Positions 1 to 9,030 are shown, counted from the stretch's first letter. The stretch: 64,000 nucleotides of DNA from Rhizobium sp. BT04 (GCF_030053135.1 NZ_CP125653.1:124001-188000); one strand, 5' to 3'. Numbers and translations are program-made. Notes: generated from the sequence alone by a model not told the origin.

Positions 1-432
1 TACGCCCAGTCCAAGACGGCGAATGTGCTGTTCGCGGTCGAACTGGATCGTCGCTACGCAGCGGACGGGATTCGCGGGTACGCGGTCCATCCGGGGGTCG
101 TCGCCGGCACCAAGCTTAACAGCGCTGCCGGCGATGAAGCACTGCGCAGAATGGGCCTGATCGACGAGGCAGGCCTTCCAATTATCGATCCCATCATCGG
201 CAAGAAGACGCCTGCCCAGGGTGCCAGCACGATCGTCTTCGCTTCTGCTAGTCCTTTGCTTGACACCGTTAGTGGCGTGTATCTCATGGACAACGACATT
301 GCACCGCTGAACGATGAGCCTCGATCGCTTAATGATCAAAGCATCCCGGCCGACGCGGCGTCGCATTCAATCGATCCGCACTCCGCCAAGCGGCTTTGGG
401 ATATGAGCAAACGGCTGCTTCGGCGGACCTGA
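1..432 (+). CDS. Short-chain dehydrogenase/reductase, C-terminal part (5' end outside window)
   Basis: The reading frame is open from the first base and ends at TGA 430-432. It begins exactly at the catalytic YxxxK segment (YAQSK) of the SDR superfamily. This is followed by the helix that normally carries NVLFAVEL-type residues and then by a VHPGVVAGTKL segment, the usual substrate- and cofactor-side loop after beta-6. About 143 residues are visible, so the Rossmann half with the GxxxGxG motif lies upstream. The substrate cannot be told. The C-terminal tail is longer than in minimal SDRs, resembling retinol-dehydrogenase-like or WW-oxidoreductase-like members. The family call is firm; no specific reaction is claimed. 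Confidence 0.85.
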   Translation, partial: YAQSKTANVLFAVELDRRYAADGIRGYAVHPGVVAGTKLNSAAGDEALRRMGLIDEAGLPIIDPIIGKKTPAQGASTIVFASASPLLDTVSGVYLMDNDIAPLNDEPRSLNDQSIPADAASHSIDPHSAKRLWDMSKRLLRRT

Positions 433-888
433 CTTGAAAGTCACCGCGGCCGTATCACCCGCATTTCCATATCGGCACTTGCAACAAGCGAATGCCGGCT
501 TCGGGCCGAACCCGGTCTTCCAACGCGTTCAAATTATGCCGAGCTTTCGATCCTGGATTACCGGAAATCTCGGGCCTTAGGGAAGTTACTCGGCATAGTA
601 TCGGGCTCGGGATAAGTGCCCGTCTTCATATCGACACGTTGAAGATCAAGGCGCGGAATTTTCACTAACAAATGCCGTCGTCTCGCTTGGGCTTCGAAGT
701 CTTCGATGATTGCAACTGACGCGTTAGATGCAGCAATTACCAGCAAAAATTTCGTGTTTTTTCCCTGTTGCGATCTGCTAGATTCTTCATAGCCTATGAA
801 GCTGCAGGATTATTGATGGACGAGCAACTTGAACTCATCAATAACGCCTGTGGGCTGCTTTCCAGCATAATCCATCATTGGTCCACCG
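433..888. other. Non-coding or degraded stretch before the first IS, with a truncated small ORF
   Basis: No convincing gene is seen over about 450 bases. A short ORF starts at ATG 816, preceded by an AGGA-type ribosome site, and encodes MDEQLELINNACGLLSS and a few more residues before it runs into the IS end at 889 and stops at 914. It could be the N-terminus of a gene cut by the IS insertion. A minus-strand ORF of 62 codons at 558-746 has no recognisable family. Confidence 0.4.
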
Positions 889-1696
889 GGAGATGTCACG
901 TTATCGAGCTGTGATCGAACTACCCCAGCTGCCCCTGAGATCAGGCAGCAGCGCTTGTCACGGCTTTCCAATATGCGATTGCGAGGACGCGGTGAATGTG
1001 AGTGGCCAGGGCGGATCGTTTGTGATGCGGGGTGACGAAGAGATTTCGGAGTGCCGAGAAGATCGAGATGAACCGCTGCAAGCTGCCGGCTGACCGGAAA
1101 CCTTGCATCGTGCGTTCCCGTTTTCGCAGCGGCAGATGAGAATTTTCCGCTCGATTGTTGAGACCCTTGTGGGACCGGTGCTCGACAGCCGGCATAACAT
1201 CACGCTTGGCCGCGCCATACGAACGGAGCTTGTCGGTGATGATCCGTTTGGGCGGCATGCCTTGCTTCTTCAGCAGCCTAATGAGCAAGCGTCTGGCCGC
1301 CTTCGTATCGCGTCGGCTGTGAACAAGCTCGTCGAGAACGTACCCGTCTTGATCAACGGCACGCCAAAGCCAGTGCTTTCGGCCCGCGATCGAAACCACC
1401 ACCTCGTCCAGATGCCAGACGTCCCGCTGCGACGGCCGCCGGCGACGGAGTTGCTTGACGTAGGCCGGTCCGAATTTCCAACCCCATCGGCGGATCGTTT
1501 CATACGAGACGACAATGCCGCGCTCCAGCAGCATTTCCTCCACCAGCCGCAGGCTCAGCGGGAACCTGAAATACAGCCACACCGCATGGGCGATGACCTG
1601 TTGTGGGAAACGGTGACGCTTGTAGCTGATGGTTGAATTCTTCATCCCGCCATCTTTACACCCGACTCACTGACAGCAGGTTTATGTGACAACTCC
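889..1696 (-). mobile_element. IS6-family insertion sequence, apparently complete
   Basis: The element is about 808 bp, the usual size for IS6/IS26 relatives, and carries one transposase gene on the minus strand. The left end begins ggagatgtcac at 889. The right end, read on the minus strand from 1696, begins ggagttgtcac, so the tips form an imperfect inverted repeat. The eight bases outside the ends (881-888 gtccaccg and 1697-1704 tctctgcc) do not match, so no target duplication is visible. This fits loss of the original flanks by recombination with the second copy at 2950. Confidence 0.8.
941..1645 (-). CDS. IS6-family transposase (DDE)
   Basis: This 234-residue protein has the normal full length for IS6-family transposases. 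An N-terminal helix-turn-helix region (RYKRH/FPLSLR type, then ERGIVVSYETIRRW) precedes the DDE catalytic core. The catalytic residues fall in HLDEVVV (first D), IITDKLRS (second D) and NNRAENSH (E), followed by the basic RKRER stretch. It catalyses copy-in cointegrate transposition. The second copy on the opposite strand at 3001 is nearly identical but carries a one-base deletion, so this is the only intact copy in the window and could act on both. Start is the ATG matching that of the other copy. Confidence 0.92.
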   Translation of the reverse strand: MKNSTISYKRHRFPQQVIAHAVWLYFRFPLSLRLVEEMLLERGIVVSYETIRRWGWKFGPAYVKQLRRRRPSQRDVWHLDEVVVSIAGRKHWLWRAVDQDGYVLDELVHSRRDTKAARRLLIRLLKKQGMPPKRIITDKLRSYGAAKRDVMPAVEHRSHKGLNNRAENSHLPLRKRERTMQGFRSAGSLQRFISIFSALRNLFVTPHHKRSALATHIHRVLAIAYWKAVTSAAA

Positions 1697-1779
1697 TCTC
1701 TGCCATCAGCGCCGATCCGCCGCAGACAATCCGGCTAAAAATAAAACCCACCGCAATCGACCGCGATTTCGGCAGCCTG

Positions 1780-2811
1780 CTAAGCCTTCAATGCTTCCGA
1801 TGGCAAGTGTCCAAAGCGCTTCTTGTATTCGGCTGCGAACCGGCCGAGATGCGTAAATCCCCATTTTGCAGCTACATCTGAAATGGAGCTTTTCAAGCGT
1901 GAATCCAGCAGATCGCAATGAACGGCAGCCAGACGTAATTCACGCAGATGGCTCATAGGGGTCGTATTTCTGAACTGTCTAAAGCCTTGTTGTAGCGTGC
2001 GAATGCTGACATTCGTCGCGACCGCAATTTCGGCGAGCGATATCGGCTCGGCAATATGCTCGTGCATGAAGTCGATCGCCCGCTTTACGTGGCGCGGAAC
2101 CGGTGAGGGGACACTTTGGGCCAGCGCGTCCGAATAGCCATGTTGGCAGTTCTCGAGGATAAGATACGTTACGGCATCGCAAAGAGAGGCAAGAGCCAAG
2201 GGCGATCGCCTTAACGCTCCGTTTTCGTCAAGGCCGCGATGAAGCTGCTCGGCCAAATGCATCAATGCAAGACCCGAATTCGACGTAAGATCGATATAAG
2301 GATCGATATTGATTTTCCCGCGGATGGTCCGGTCAAGCATATGGCTAAGCAGGCTTAAAACCTTTGGTTTATCAATGAACAAAGCGAGATGGCGACGCGG
2401 GCCGATCAAGAGGGCACCGTTGTCAGATTCTCCTTCGAAGATGGCTGCCCGCGCTGGAGTCGATTCAATCGGCTTCCCAGGATAGTTGAAAACCGCATTG
2501 CCCTGCATTGGCAGAAAAATATCGATCTTTTCGCCTGGTGCCTCTCGCTTGGCAACGAATGTCCCTTCGTAGGAGCAATCGGCGACACTTACGGCACCCG
2601 CAGACAGAAAACTACAGCGGAAGGCAACAGGACTTTTGTCCAGAGTGGTAACGCTGATCGGTGACCTCGGAGTCGACAAAATCTCAGAGAGTTGATCCAC
2701 ATCAGTTCCACTAAACGCGACTTTGGATATGGGCGGCATTGCTTTATTTCCAAGCGTATCTCCGGCGTGAATGGGCATTTCTCCGCTTCGCGTACGAGAA
2801 TTTAGCGACAT
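1780..2811 (-). CDS. AraC-family transcriptional regulator
   Basis: About 343 residues. The N-terminal two thirds resembles the AraC_binding_2 type ligand domain (AAIFEGESDN, LALFIDKPKV). The C-terminus has the double helix-turn-helix of the AraC/XylS family: SLAEIAVATNVSIRTLQQGFRQF for the first unit and ISDVAAKWGFTHLGRFAAEYKKRFG for the second. Two ATGs lie side by side at 2814 and 2811; a GAGG five bases before the second favours 2811. The gene sits alone between two inverted copies of the same IS6-family element and has no obvious target gene beside it, so its regulon is unknown. It may have been carried in or stranded by IS-mediated rearrangement. Confidence 0.88.
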   Translation of the reverse strand: MSLNSRTRSGEMPIHAGDTLGNKAMPPISKVAFSGTDVDQLSEILSTPRSPISVTTLDKSPVAFRCSFLSAGAVSVADCSYEGTFVAKREAPGEKIDIFLPMQGNAVFNYPGKPIESTPARAAIFEGESDNGALLIGPRRHLALFIDKPKVLSLLSHMLDRTIRGKINIDPYIDLTSNSGLALMHLAEQLHRGLDENGALRRSPLALASLCDAVTYLILENCQHGYSDALAQSVPSPVPRHVKRAIDFMHEHIAEPISLAEIAVATNVSIRTLQQGFRQFRNTTPMSHLRELRLAAVHCDLLDSRLKSSISDVAAKWGFTHLGRFAAEYKKRFGHLPSEALKA

Positions 2812-2949
2812 CATAACCTCAACCAATTAAGCAACCTGCGAACGCTAAGCACCTCAAGATTCACCTAAGGATTTATTTTCTGCACGAAGCCCTTTACCCT
2901 CACCCATAGACTTTCTTGGTAATTAAACAATTTTCCCAGCGCAAACAAT

Positions 2950-3539
2950 GGAGTTGTCACATAAACCTGCTGTCAGTGAGTCGGGTGTAAAGATGGCGGG
3001 ATGAAGAATTCAACCATCAGCTACAAGCGTCACCGTTTCCCACAACAGGTCATCGCCCATGCGGTGTGGCTGTATTTGAGGTTCCCGCTGAGCCTGCGGC
3101 TGGTGGAGGAAATGCTGCTGGAGCGCGGCATTGTCGTCTCGTATGAACGATCCGCCGATGGGGTTGGAAATTCGGACCGGCCTACGTCAAGCAACTCCGT
3201 CGCCGGCGGCCGTCGCAGCGGGACGTCTGGCATCTGGACGAGGTGGTGGTTTCGATCGCGGGCCGAAAGCACTGGCTTTGGCGTGCCGTTGATCAAGACG
3301 GGTACGTTCTCGACGAGCTTGTTCACAGCCGACGCGATACGAAGGCGGCCAGACGCTTGCTCATTAGGCTGCTGAAGAAGCAAGGCATGCCGCCCAAACG
3401 GATCATCACCGACAAGCTCCGTTCGTATGGCGCGGCCAAGCGTGATGTTATGCCGGCTGTCGAGCACCGGTCCCACAAGGGTCTCAACAATCGAGCGGAA
3501 AATTCTCATCTGCCGCTGCGAAAACGGGAACGCACGATG
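2950..3539 (+). mobile_element. Truncated second copy of the IS6-family element, inverted relative to the first
   Basis: From 2950 (ggagttgtcacataaacctg) the sequence repeats the promoter-side end and transposase of the element at 889-1696, in opposite orientation. Identity runs to cgcacgatg at 3539, where a different IS6-type end (gcgatgtcagg) begins. The distal third of the transposase gene and the far inverted repeat are missing. The bases in front (caaacaat) do not duplicate anything beside the first copy. Confidence 0.85.
3001..3539 (+). pseudogene. Broken IS6-family transposase (frameshift and 3' truncation)
   Basis: The first 49 codons match the intact transposase at 941-1645 apart from one Phe-to-Leu change (WLYLRF). 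The run of three A in TATGAAACGATCC is two A here, near 3145, shifting the frame. The correct frame resumes on another phase from about 3147 and continues through the DDE residues as far as RKRERTM, where the copy is cut off by the next IS remnant. It cannot make a working transposase. Confidence 0.9.
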
Positions 3540-3753
3540 GCGATGTCAGGTTAACGGCGATGAAGCTGTTGGCTGATAGTTGGCGGTCATGATCCAGCCC
3601 GTTGTCAGATACAAGCGTCATCGTTTCCCACCCGCTGTGATCGCCCATGCGGTCTGGCTCTATTTCCGATTTCCGCTGAGCCTGCGTCTGGTGGAAGAGA
3701 TGCTGCTGGAGCGTGGCGACTTTGTTGCATCGATCACATTCCGGTCGAGATAG
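3540..3753 (+). pseudogene. N-terminal stub of a different IS6-family transposase
   Basis: After an IS-end-like leader (gcgatgtcaggttaacggcg) an ATG at 3589 opens a frame that starts MIQPVVRYKRHRFPPAVIAH and continues FPLSLRLVEEMLLERGD. It is clearly homologous to, but distinct from, the transposase at 941. Homology stops after about 44 residues at 3717, where the IS5-family element begins; the frame then runs 10 unrelated codons to TAG at 3751-3753. Only the N-terminal DNA-binding part survives. Confidence 0.8.
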
Positions 3754-4818
3754 CCCAACCCTTTAGATTTTTCATGCCACACGCCTGAACTCTGGACGGC
3801 CAAGCTCAGTCATCCGGTTGAGAACACGGACGCCGATTTTTGCTTCAGTCGTCTGATTGTCGAAATTCCTCGCTTTGAGTTTCGGCCCGATCACCGTCTT
3901 CCATCGACCCATTTGGGTCTCAACCCGGCTGCGCTGGTTATAGCCGGTGGATTTCTGCCAGGCCATTCGTCCCTTGGTCTCGATTTCCGCGACGTGGCGG
4001 TCGCGTATCGATGGGTCCAGCGCCGATTGCGGGCTTTGGACTGCTGTCTTGGGAGGCGGGATAATGACCTCCACGATTTCGCCATGGCGGTCCGCCAAAA
4101 GATCACGGGTCGGCGATCCATCGTAGGCACCATCGGCGATAAAGCGCTCCACAGAACCATCAATCTGATCCAGAAGATCAGCCAAGGCTGTGGGATCACC
4201 GACATCGTCTGTGGTCAGATTGGAGCAAATGATCTCGCCGCTGACAAGATCAAGACCAATGTGAAGCTTGCGCCATTTCTTCCGTTTGACTTTGATTTTG
4301 TGCTTGTTTTCCAGCCATTCGCCCTCACCAAAGACCTTCAGGCCGTGCTATCGACCACAAGATGAACGGGGGCCCGGCTTGCTGACCGGTACCGGATTGA
4401 CGGTAAAGCCAGTCCCTTACCCCGGCGCGACAGGGTGGAGAAATCCGGCACGGCAATATCAACTCTCATCAGTTTCGCGATACTGCGCATCAGGCCTTGA
4501 GTTTGGCGCAAAGGCAGATCGTAAACAACACGCAGGGTCAGACACATCGCAATTGCCAGGTCCGAATATTTCGGCTGGCCACCACGCGACGTCCGCCGCG
4601 ACGCCGACCACTGACCAAGCGCCTCATCGCTTACCCAGACCGTCAAATCACCGCGTTGTCTCAGGCTTTCATTATACGCCGACCAATTCGTGACCTTGAA
4701 TTTCTGCTTGGCTATCTTGTGCCGTCGGCCATCATTGAGCTTATGCGGCATCGAAAATATCCGGGGACGAAAAACGGTCGCCTGATATCAGACCGCCGGC
4801 GATCCGCGCAACAAGGTC
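3718..4818 (-). mobile_element. IS5-family insertion sequence with inactivated transposase
   Basis: About 1.1 kb bounded by related ends. The left end reads gactttgttgcatcgatcac from 3718; the right end, read on the minus strand from 4818, is gaccttgttgcgcggatcgc. The transposase gene lies on the minus strand at 3772-4751. The nine bases outside (gagcgtggc and gcaaaaagg) do not match, so no target duplication is seen. It inserted into, or recombined with, the IS6-type stub at 3540. Confidence 0.75.
3772..4751 (-). pseudogene. Frameshifted IS5-family transposase
   Basis: The N-terminal frame (4751 to about 4345) starts MPHKLNDGRRHKIAKQKF and runs through LRQTQGLMRSIAKLM, DFSTLSRRGKGL and HLVVDST, typical of IS5 relatives near IS903. 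At the first catalytic aspartate (DST) one base is missing, around 4341-4350; the frame then reads a stop. In the next frame the homology continues without loss: LKVFGEGEWLENKHK, then DGAYD (second Asp) and SRVETQMGRWK (Glu). A programmed frameshift is unlikely because relatives of this subgroup encode one uninterrupted ORF and no slippery run is visible at the break. Confidence 0.85.
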
Positions 4819-5699
4819 GCAAAAAGGGAGCATCCGAGGAGATTCGATCGAATTTTTGACGAAGGGTTTGTTGCGCCGGCAGGACACATCAGCCCAAGTC
4901 TTGAAGTCCTTCATATTCCCGGAATGGGTTCGCTCGTGCTTGTTCGTGTCGCTTTTTCACCTTCGGTAGCCACACCGGTTGGCTTTGCTCTTGTCGACAC
5001 TCTTGGAGTCGAAAGGGTCGGGAGATCGCTTCGCTGGGACAAGATCGCTGACCGATCGGAGGAACTTTGGTCAAGCGACGAAAAAAATCAGGGACTCGTT
5101 ACTGAAGAAGGCACGAGCTAATTAGGGGAGTGATGACCTTAGCCCTCCGAGCAGGCCGCCCGATGTTTCAGTATATAATCTGGTTCACAGCTCTTCCTCC
5201 AACACGTGTACGTAATGTTGCAACGCCCAGATGGGGTCAAGTGGAGGAGCGGGACAATTTCCCTGGCAGCTTATATTGAGGTTAAGTGTCCTCATCGCCA
5301 GGAAGGTCGCATCGTTCGCCGACATGGACTATGAAGCGTCCACGCAGATAGTCGTTGTGATAAAGCGGCGTAATGTCGAAGAGTTGACCGTCGGTGCCGC
5401 GCACTACAGAGTGGGCTGTGTAAACGACGTGATCGGGCCCGCCACTCATATATGCTATCCAGTTCGTGACCTCCGGTGGGCAGAACCGCATCGTCAACTA
5501 CCGAATGAAGGGCGACATGATGGTCGTCGGACCAGAGCTCCGCGGAAGATATTCGAAATCCAAGAGTGAACCTGGAGGTCGGCGACCTTTACTGCCGTCG
5601 ATACCCGCCGGAGTTCCATAAGCTATCTTATGGAACTCGTCCTCATCTCCAGCGTCGGCACCGGTTCTGGGCATTCTATCGACACCCGGTCATCGGAAC
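4819..5699. other. Gene-poor region between the IS cluster and the two-component genes
   Basis: About 880 bases with no intact gene. Short ORFs on both strands lack family features or good ribosome sites. The only protein-like piece is the minus-strand fragment at 5282-5497, described separately. The region is probably decayed remnants left by IS activity. Confidence 0.5.
5282..5497 (-). pseudogene. Possible remnant of a conserved hypothetical protein
   Basis: This 71-codon frame opens from a TTG just after an in-frame stop. It reads TNWIAYMSGGPDHVVYTAHS followed by VVRGTDGQLFDITPLYH. The pattern of a His-containing strand followed by G-LFDITP is reminiscent of small uncharacterised proteins in which a similar H...DG-L-DITP segment forms the C-terminal half. 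It has no start with a ribosome site and sits in degraded DNA, so it is treated as a relic. It may be only a chance ORF. Confidence 0.3.
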
Positions 5700-6422
5700 C
5701 TACTTTCCCTCCAGCCACTCCTGCAGCTCTGCTTCAGCCCGCTCCAGGGCGCTGTAGTTCAAGAGTTTGCGCAGGAAAGCGACGGTGACGGCGCGGGCGC
5801 GGAGATTGAAGCGGCCGTCCTCGTGGTCGTCGCCGGCGCTCTGGTAGACATCGAGCTTGTCGTAGAGCTGCTGCAGGCGGTTCTGCACGCTGCGCAGCGA
5901 CAGGCCCCGGCGTCTGGCAATCGCCCGGTCGGTGAGGCCGAGGGCGATATCGACGAGGATCTCGTATTCGGAATCGGTAAAACCGTTCGTCTGGCCGAGG
6001 CTCTTCTGCTGGAGGCCCCGCACCTCGCGGTCGATGACGCACTGGCTCTCGATGAAGATCGAGCGCAGCGCAAGCTTCAGCCGCTCGTCGGAGGCTGATT
6101 TCAGCACATAGCCGTAGGCGGCGCCATCCGGCACGATGCGCGAGACGCCGCGCACATAGGCTTCGTCCGAATAATTCGACCAGAACAGGATGCGGGTCTC
6201 CGGCCGCTCCTTCCAGATCGTGCGCGCCGCCTCGATGCCGTTGCGGTTCGCCATCTGCAGATCCATGACGATATGCGCCGACTTGTGGTCGCGGGCGAGT
6301 TTTTCGCCGACCGTCCCGTTCTCCGCCTCGATCACCGTGTCGCATTCCGGCAGGGCGGCGTTGACGGCCTCATGCAAATAGGAGCGGTGCAGCGGGTCGT
6401 CCTCGACGATCAGAACCTTCAT
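5700..6422 (-). CDS. LuxR/NarL-family response regulator
   Basis: 240 residues. The receiver domain starts MKVLIVEDDPLHR with the acidic pair at 8-9. The phospho-acceptor is Asp54 in IVMDLQM, and the conserved Lys is in YGYVLKSAS. A C-terminal LuxR-type helix-turn-helix follows (GFTDSEYEILVDIALGLTD, then LSLRSVQNRLQQLYDKL). The start at 6422 gives a standard receiver N-terminus, and an in-frame upstream extension is not homologous. It begins 13 bases after the histidine kinase gene, so the two are co-transcribed and form a pair. The probable target is the divergent sugar ABC operon at 7953. Confidence 0.92.
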   Translation of the reverse strand: MKVLIVEDDPLHRSYLHEAVNAALPECDTVIEAENGTVGEKLARDHKSAHIVMDLQMANRNGIEAARTIWKERPETRILFWSNYSDEAYVRGVSRIVPDGAAYGYVLKSASDERLKLALRSIFIESQCVIDREVRGLQQKSLGQTNGFTDSEYEILVDIALGLTDRAIARRRGLSLRSVQNRLQQLYDKLDVYQSAGDDHEDGRFNLRARAVTVAFLRKLLNYSALERAEAELQEWLEGK

Positions 6423-6435
6423 CGCGCCCTTCTCC

Positions 6436-7674
6436 TCAGTTCGGCTCGCGTGCCGGGTCGTGCGGGCCGAGCGGCAGCACGACGCGCACCACGGTGCCGC
6501 GATTGTTGTGGCCTGGTCCGGTCGCAAAGCGCGCCGAGATCAGCCGCGCCCGGGTCTTCATATTGTCGATGCCGCCGCCGATCCGCCCCCGCGCCTTGGC
6601 GAGCCCGGTGCCGTCGTCGGAGATTTCGATCGATAGCCGCTCGTCGTCGGCCTCCAGCCGCACCGTGACGGCGAGCGGCGCGGCATGGCGCACCGCATTG
6701 TTGATCGCTTCCTGGGCGATGCGGAACAGCGCGACGCTGACGGTCGGTTCCAGTTGCTCCAGCGCGCCATGCGTCTCGTCGACGAGGCCCCATTCGATGG
6801 CCGATCCGGTGTCGCGGGTCGAGCGGTCGAGATGATGCTCGATCGCCTGGGCGAGGCCGAAGAGCTGAAGCACGGAGGGTTTTGCCTGCTCGATAATCTG
6901 CCGCAGATCCTGCATGCAATGCTGCAGCGAACGGGAGAGCGGCTCCAGCGCCTCGGACGCCACCTCGCCGTTGCGCGACAGCCGATCGATCCGGCGGGCG
7001 AGCCGGGTCAGGTCGGCGAGCGTCTGGTCGTGCAGGTCCATGCCGATGCGCTGGCGTTCCTGTTCCAGGGCTTCGGTCAGCTTCAGCGCGCCTTGCCGCA
7101 GCCCTTCCTCGCGGGCGCGGGCCTCGGCCTCGACGATCGCCGAGCGTTGCGCCTGCTCGGCCGCCTGCAGCGCAAAGAAATAGGGTGTCAGCAGATCAGC
7201 GATGATGCGGGCGCGTTCGATATCCTCCATCGTATAGACGCTCGCCCGGTGCGACGAACAGGAGAGTGCGGCGATGATCGTGCCCTGCACCTTCATGGGC
7301 ACATGCAGGCGGCTGCGCAGCGACTGTTCGACGATCGGCCGCTTGAACGCGCCCTCGAAGTGGAAACGCGGGTCGGTCATGGCGTCGTCGGCCAGCAGAA
7401 ACTCCACCTCGCCCCGCAGCAGCGAGCGGATGGGGCTGTTGACCACAGGCGCGCCGGCGAGATCGCCCCAGGCGGTCTCGATGCCGGTCTCGTAGGCGGT
7501 GTGGTAGTTGCCGCCCTCCAGAAGCACGCAGACATCGAGATGGTCGTGCGGGATGATATGGGCGACCTCGGCTGCGACGGAGCGGATGGCCGAGCGGAAG
7601 TCGAGCTGGCCCGCGAGCAGCCGGGAAATACCGAGATAATGGTCGAACATGGCTGCGGGTGCAGGTTGCAGCAT
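6436..7674 (-). CDS. GAF-domain sensor histidine kinase (NarL/DegS type)
   Basis: 412 residues with no membrane segment. The N-terminal half, about 20-170, is a GAF-like sensor. A coiled stretch rich in Ala and Glu at 170-205 leads to a HisKA_3 dimerisation motif with the phospho-accepting His215 in MDLHDQTLADLTRL. The HATPase domain shows the N box (EAINNAVRHA), SDDGTGL and a C-terminal GTVVRVVLPL. GGAGG stands eight bases before the ATG at 7674. It is paired with the downstream LuxR-type regulator. A cytoplasmic GAF sensor beside a sugar transporter suggests that it senses an intracellular metabolite, but the ligand is not known. Confidence 0.92.
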   Translation of the reverse strand: MLQPAPAAMFDHYLGISRLLAGQLDFRSAIRSVAAEVAHIIPHDHLDVCVLLEGGNYHTAYETGIETAWGDLAGAPVVNSPIRSLLRGEVEFLLADDAMTDPRFHFEGAFKRPIVEQSLRSRLHVPMKVQGTIIAALSCSSHRASVYTMEDIERARIIADLLTPYFFALQAAEQAQRSAIVEAEARAREEGLRQGALKLTEALEQERQRIGMDLHDQTLADLTRLARRIDRLSRNGEVASEALEPLSRSLQHCMQDLRQIIEQAKPSVLQLFGLAQAIEHHLDRSTRDTGSAIEWGLVDETHGALEQLEPTVSVALFRIAQEAINNAVRHAAPLAVTVRLEADDERLSIEISDDGTGLAKARGRIGGGIDNMKTRARLISARFATGPGHNNRGTVVRVVLPLGPHDPAREPN

Positions 7675-7952
7675 TGTAGTTCCTCCCCGAGACGGCAACA
7701 GGCTCCTCAACCCGCCGCGATCTCTTGCAGTAAGCGCCTGCGGAAGCGCCGCGTCTTGCATAAACCCGCAGCTTGTTGCGCAAAACCCGCAAACGACGTG
7801 CTGCCTTGCCCCTGTACAGGCCGGTCGATCTCCCGCATCCTGCCCTTACTGAGAGGAGGAAGCTCAGTGCAAGAACAATTTTCACTCGGACCCCGATTGG
7901 GCCGGCAGGGTGAAGCGATCCGCCGACCGGCGCGATCATCAGGGAGGAAGAC

Positions 7953-8969
7953 ATGACAATCCGCAAGATGCTTCTGGCATCGGCCGCCATTGCTTGCGCC
8001 GCGATGCCCGTTTCCGCCTTTGCCGACACGTCGGCCAAGAAAATCGCCCTCTCCAACAACTATGCCGGCAACTCGTGGCGCCAGGCCATGCTGACGAGCT
8101 GGGGCAAGGTGACCGGCGAAGCCGTGAAATCCGGCATCGTCGCCGCTGCCGACCCTTTCACCACAGCCGAGAACCAGGCGACGGAACAGGCCGCGCAGAT
8201 CCAGAACATGATCCTGCAGGGCTATGACGCGATCGTGCTGAACGCCGCCTCACCGACCGCGCTGAACGGGGCGGTCAAGGAAGCCTGCGACGCAGGCATC
8301 ACCGTCGTGTCCTTCGACGGCATCGTGACCGAACCCTGCGCCTGGCGCATTGCCGTCAATTTCAAGGAAATGGGTCGTAGCGAGGTCGAGTACCTGTCGA
8401 AGAAGATTCCGGGGGGCGGCAACCTGCTCGAGATCCGCGGCCTGGCCGGTGTCTTCGTCGATGACGAGATCTCGGCCGGCATCCATGAGGGCGTCAAGCA
8501 GTTCCCGCAGTTCAAGGTTGTCGGCTCCGTTCACGGCGACTGGGCCCAGGACGTGGCGCAGAAGGCAGTTGCCGGCATCCTGCCAAGCCTGCCCGACATC
8601 GTCGGCGTGGTGACGCAGGGCGGCGACGGTTATGGCGCCGCACAGGCGATTGCCGCGACCGACCGGAAGATGCCGACGATCATCATGGGCAACCGCGAAG
8701 ATGAGCTGAAATGGTGGAAGGAGCAGAAGGAAGCCAAGGGCTACGAGACCATGTCCGTGTCGATCGCGCCCGGCGTCTCCACGCTCGCCTTCTGGGTCGC
8801 CCAGCAGATCCTCGACGGCAAGCAGGTGAAGAAGGACCTCGTCGTGCCCTTCCTGCGCATTGACCAGGACAATCTCGAAACCAACCTCGCCAATACCCAG
8901 GCCGGCGGCGTCGCCAACGTGGAATACACGCAGGCGGACGCCATCAAGGTCATCGAGCAGGCAAAGTAA
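7953..8969 (+). CDS. Ribose-type sugar ABC transporter, periplasmic binding protein
   Basis: 338 residues with a Sec signal peptide (MTIRKMLLASAAIACAAMPV, cleavage expected after AFA near residue 24). The mature part is a Peripla_BP_4 (RbsB/XylF-like) fold: NNYAGNSWRQAM at the start, ILQGYDAIVLNAASPTA, then DAGITVVSFDG and TQGGDGYGAAQA. AGGGAGGAAG precedes the ATG. It is the first gene of a five-gene operon (binding protein, ATPase, two permeases, SMP-30) divergent from a two-component pair. The sugar is not identifiable from sequence; a pentose, pentitol or sugar lactone would fit the SMP-30 partner. Confidence 0.93.
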   Translation: MTIRKMLLASAAIACAAMPVSAFADTSAKKIALSNNYAGNSWRQAMLTSWGKVTGEAVKSGIVAAADPFTTAENQATEQAAQIQNMILQGYDAIVLNAASPTALNGAVKEACDAGITVVSFDGIVTEPCAWRIAVNFKEMGRSEVEYLSKKIPGGGNLLEIRGLAGVFVDDEISAGIHEGVKQFPQFKVVGSVHGDWAQDVAQKAVAGILPSLPDIVGVVTQGGDGYGAAQAIAATDRKMPTIIMGNREDELKWWKEQKEAKGYETMSVSIAPGVSTLAFWVAQQILDGKQVKKDLVVPFLRIDQDNLETNLANTQAGGVANVEYTQADAIKVIEQAK

Positions 8970-9030
8970 ATCTCCCGGTGACTGCCGCCGCGGCCGCAAA
9001 TGGCCGTGCGGCACTCTTTGCGAAGCAGGC

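Noticed and set aside
881..1704. Target-site duplication around the intact IS6-family element
   Set aside because: The eight bases on each side (gtccaccg and tctctgcc) do not match.
3772..4751. Programmed frameshift in the IS5-family transposase
   Set aside because: Some IS5 groups use frameshifting, but the break falls inside the DST catalytic motif, no slippery run is visible and close relatives have a single ORF; mutation is more likely.
5231..5569. 112-codon plus-strand ORF in the degraded region
   Set aside because: It lies antisense to the more protein-like minus fragment at 5282-5497 and has no ribosome site or family features.
6685..7956. 423-codon plus-strand ORF antisense to the histidine kinase
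   Set aside because: It mirrors the kinase gene in a GC-rich region, has low-complexity Arg/Gly/Leu composition and no family motif; the minus-strand reading has every kinase motif.
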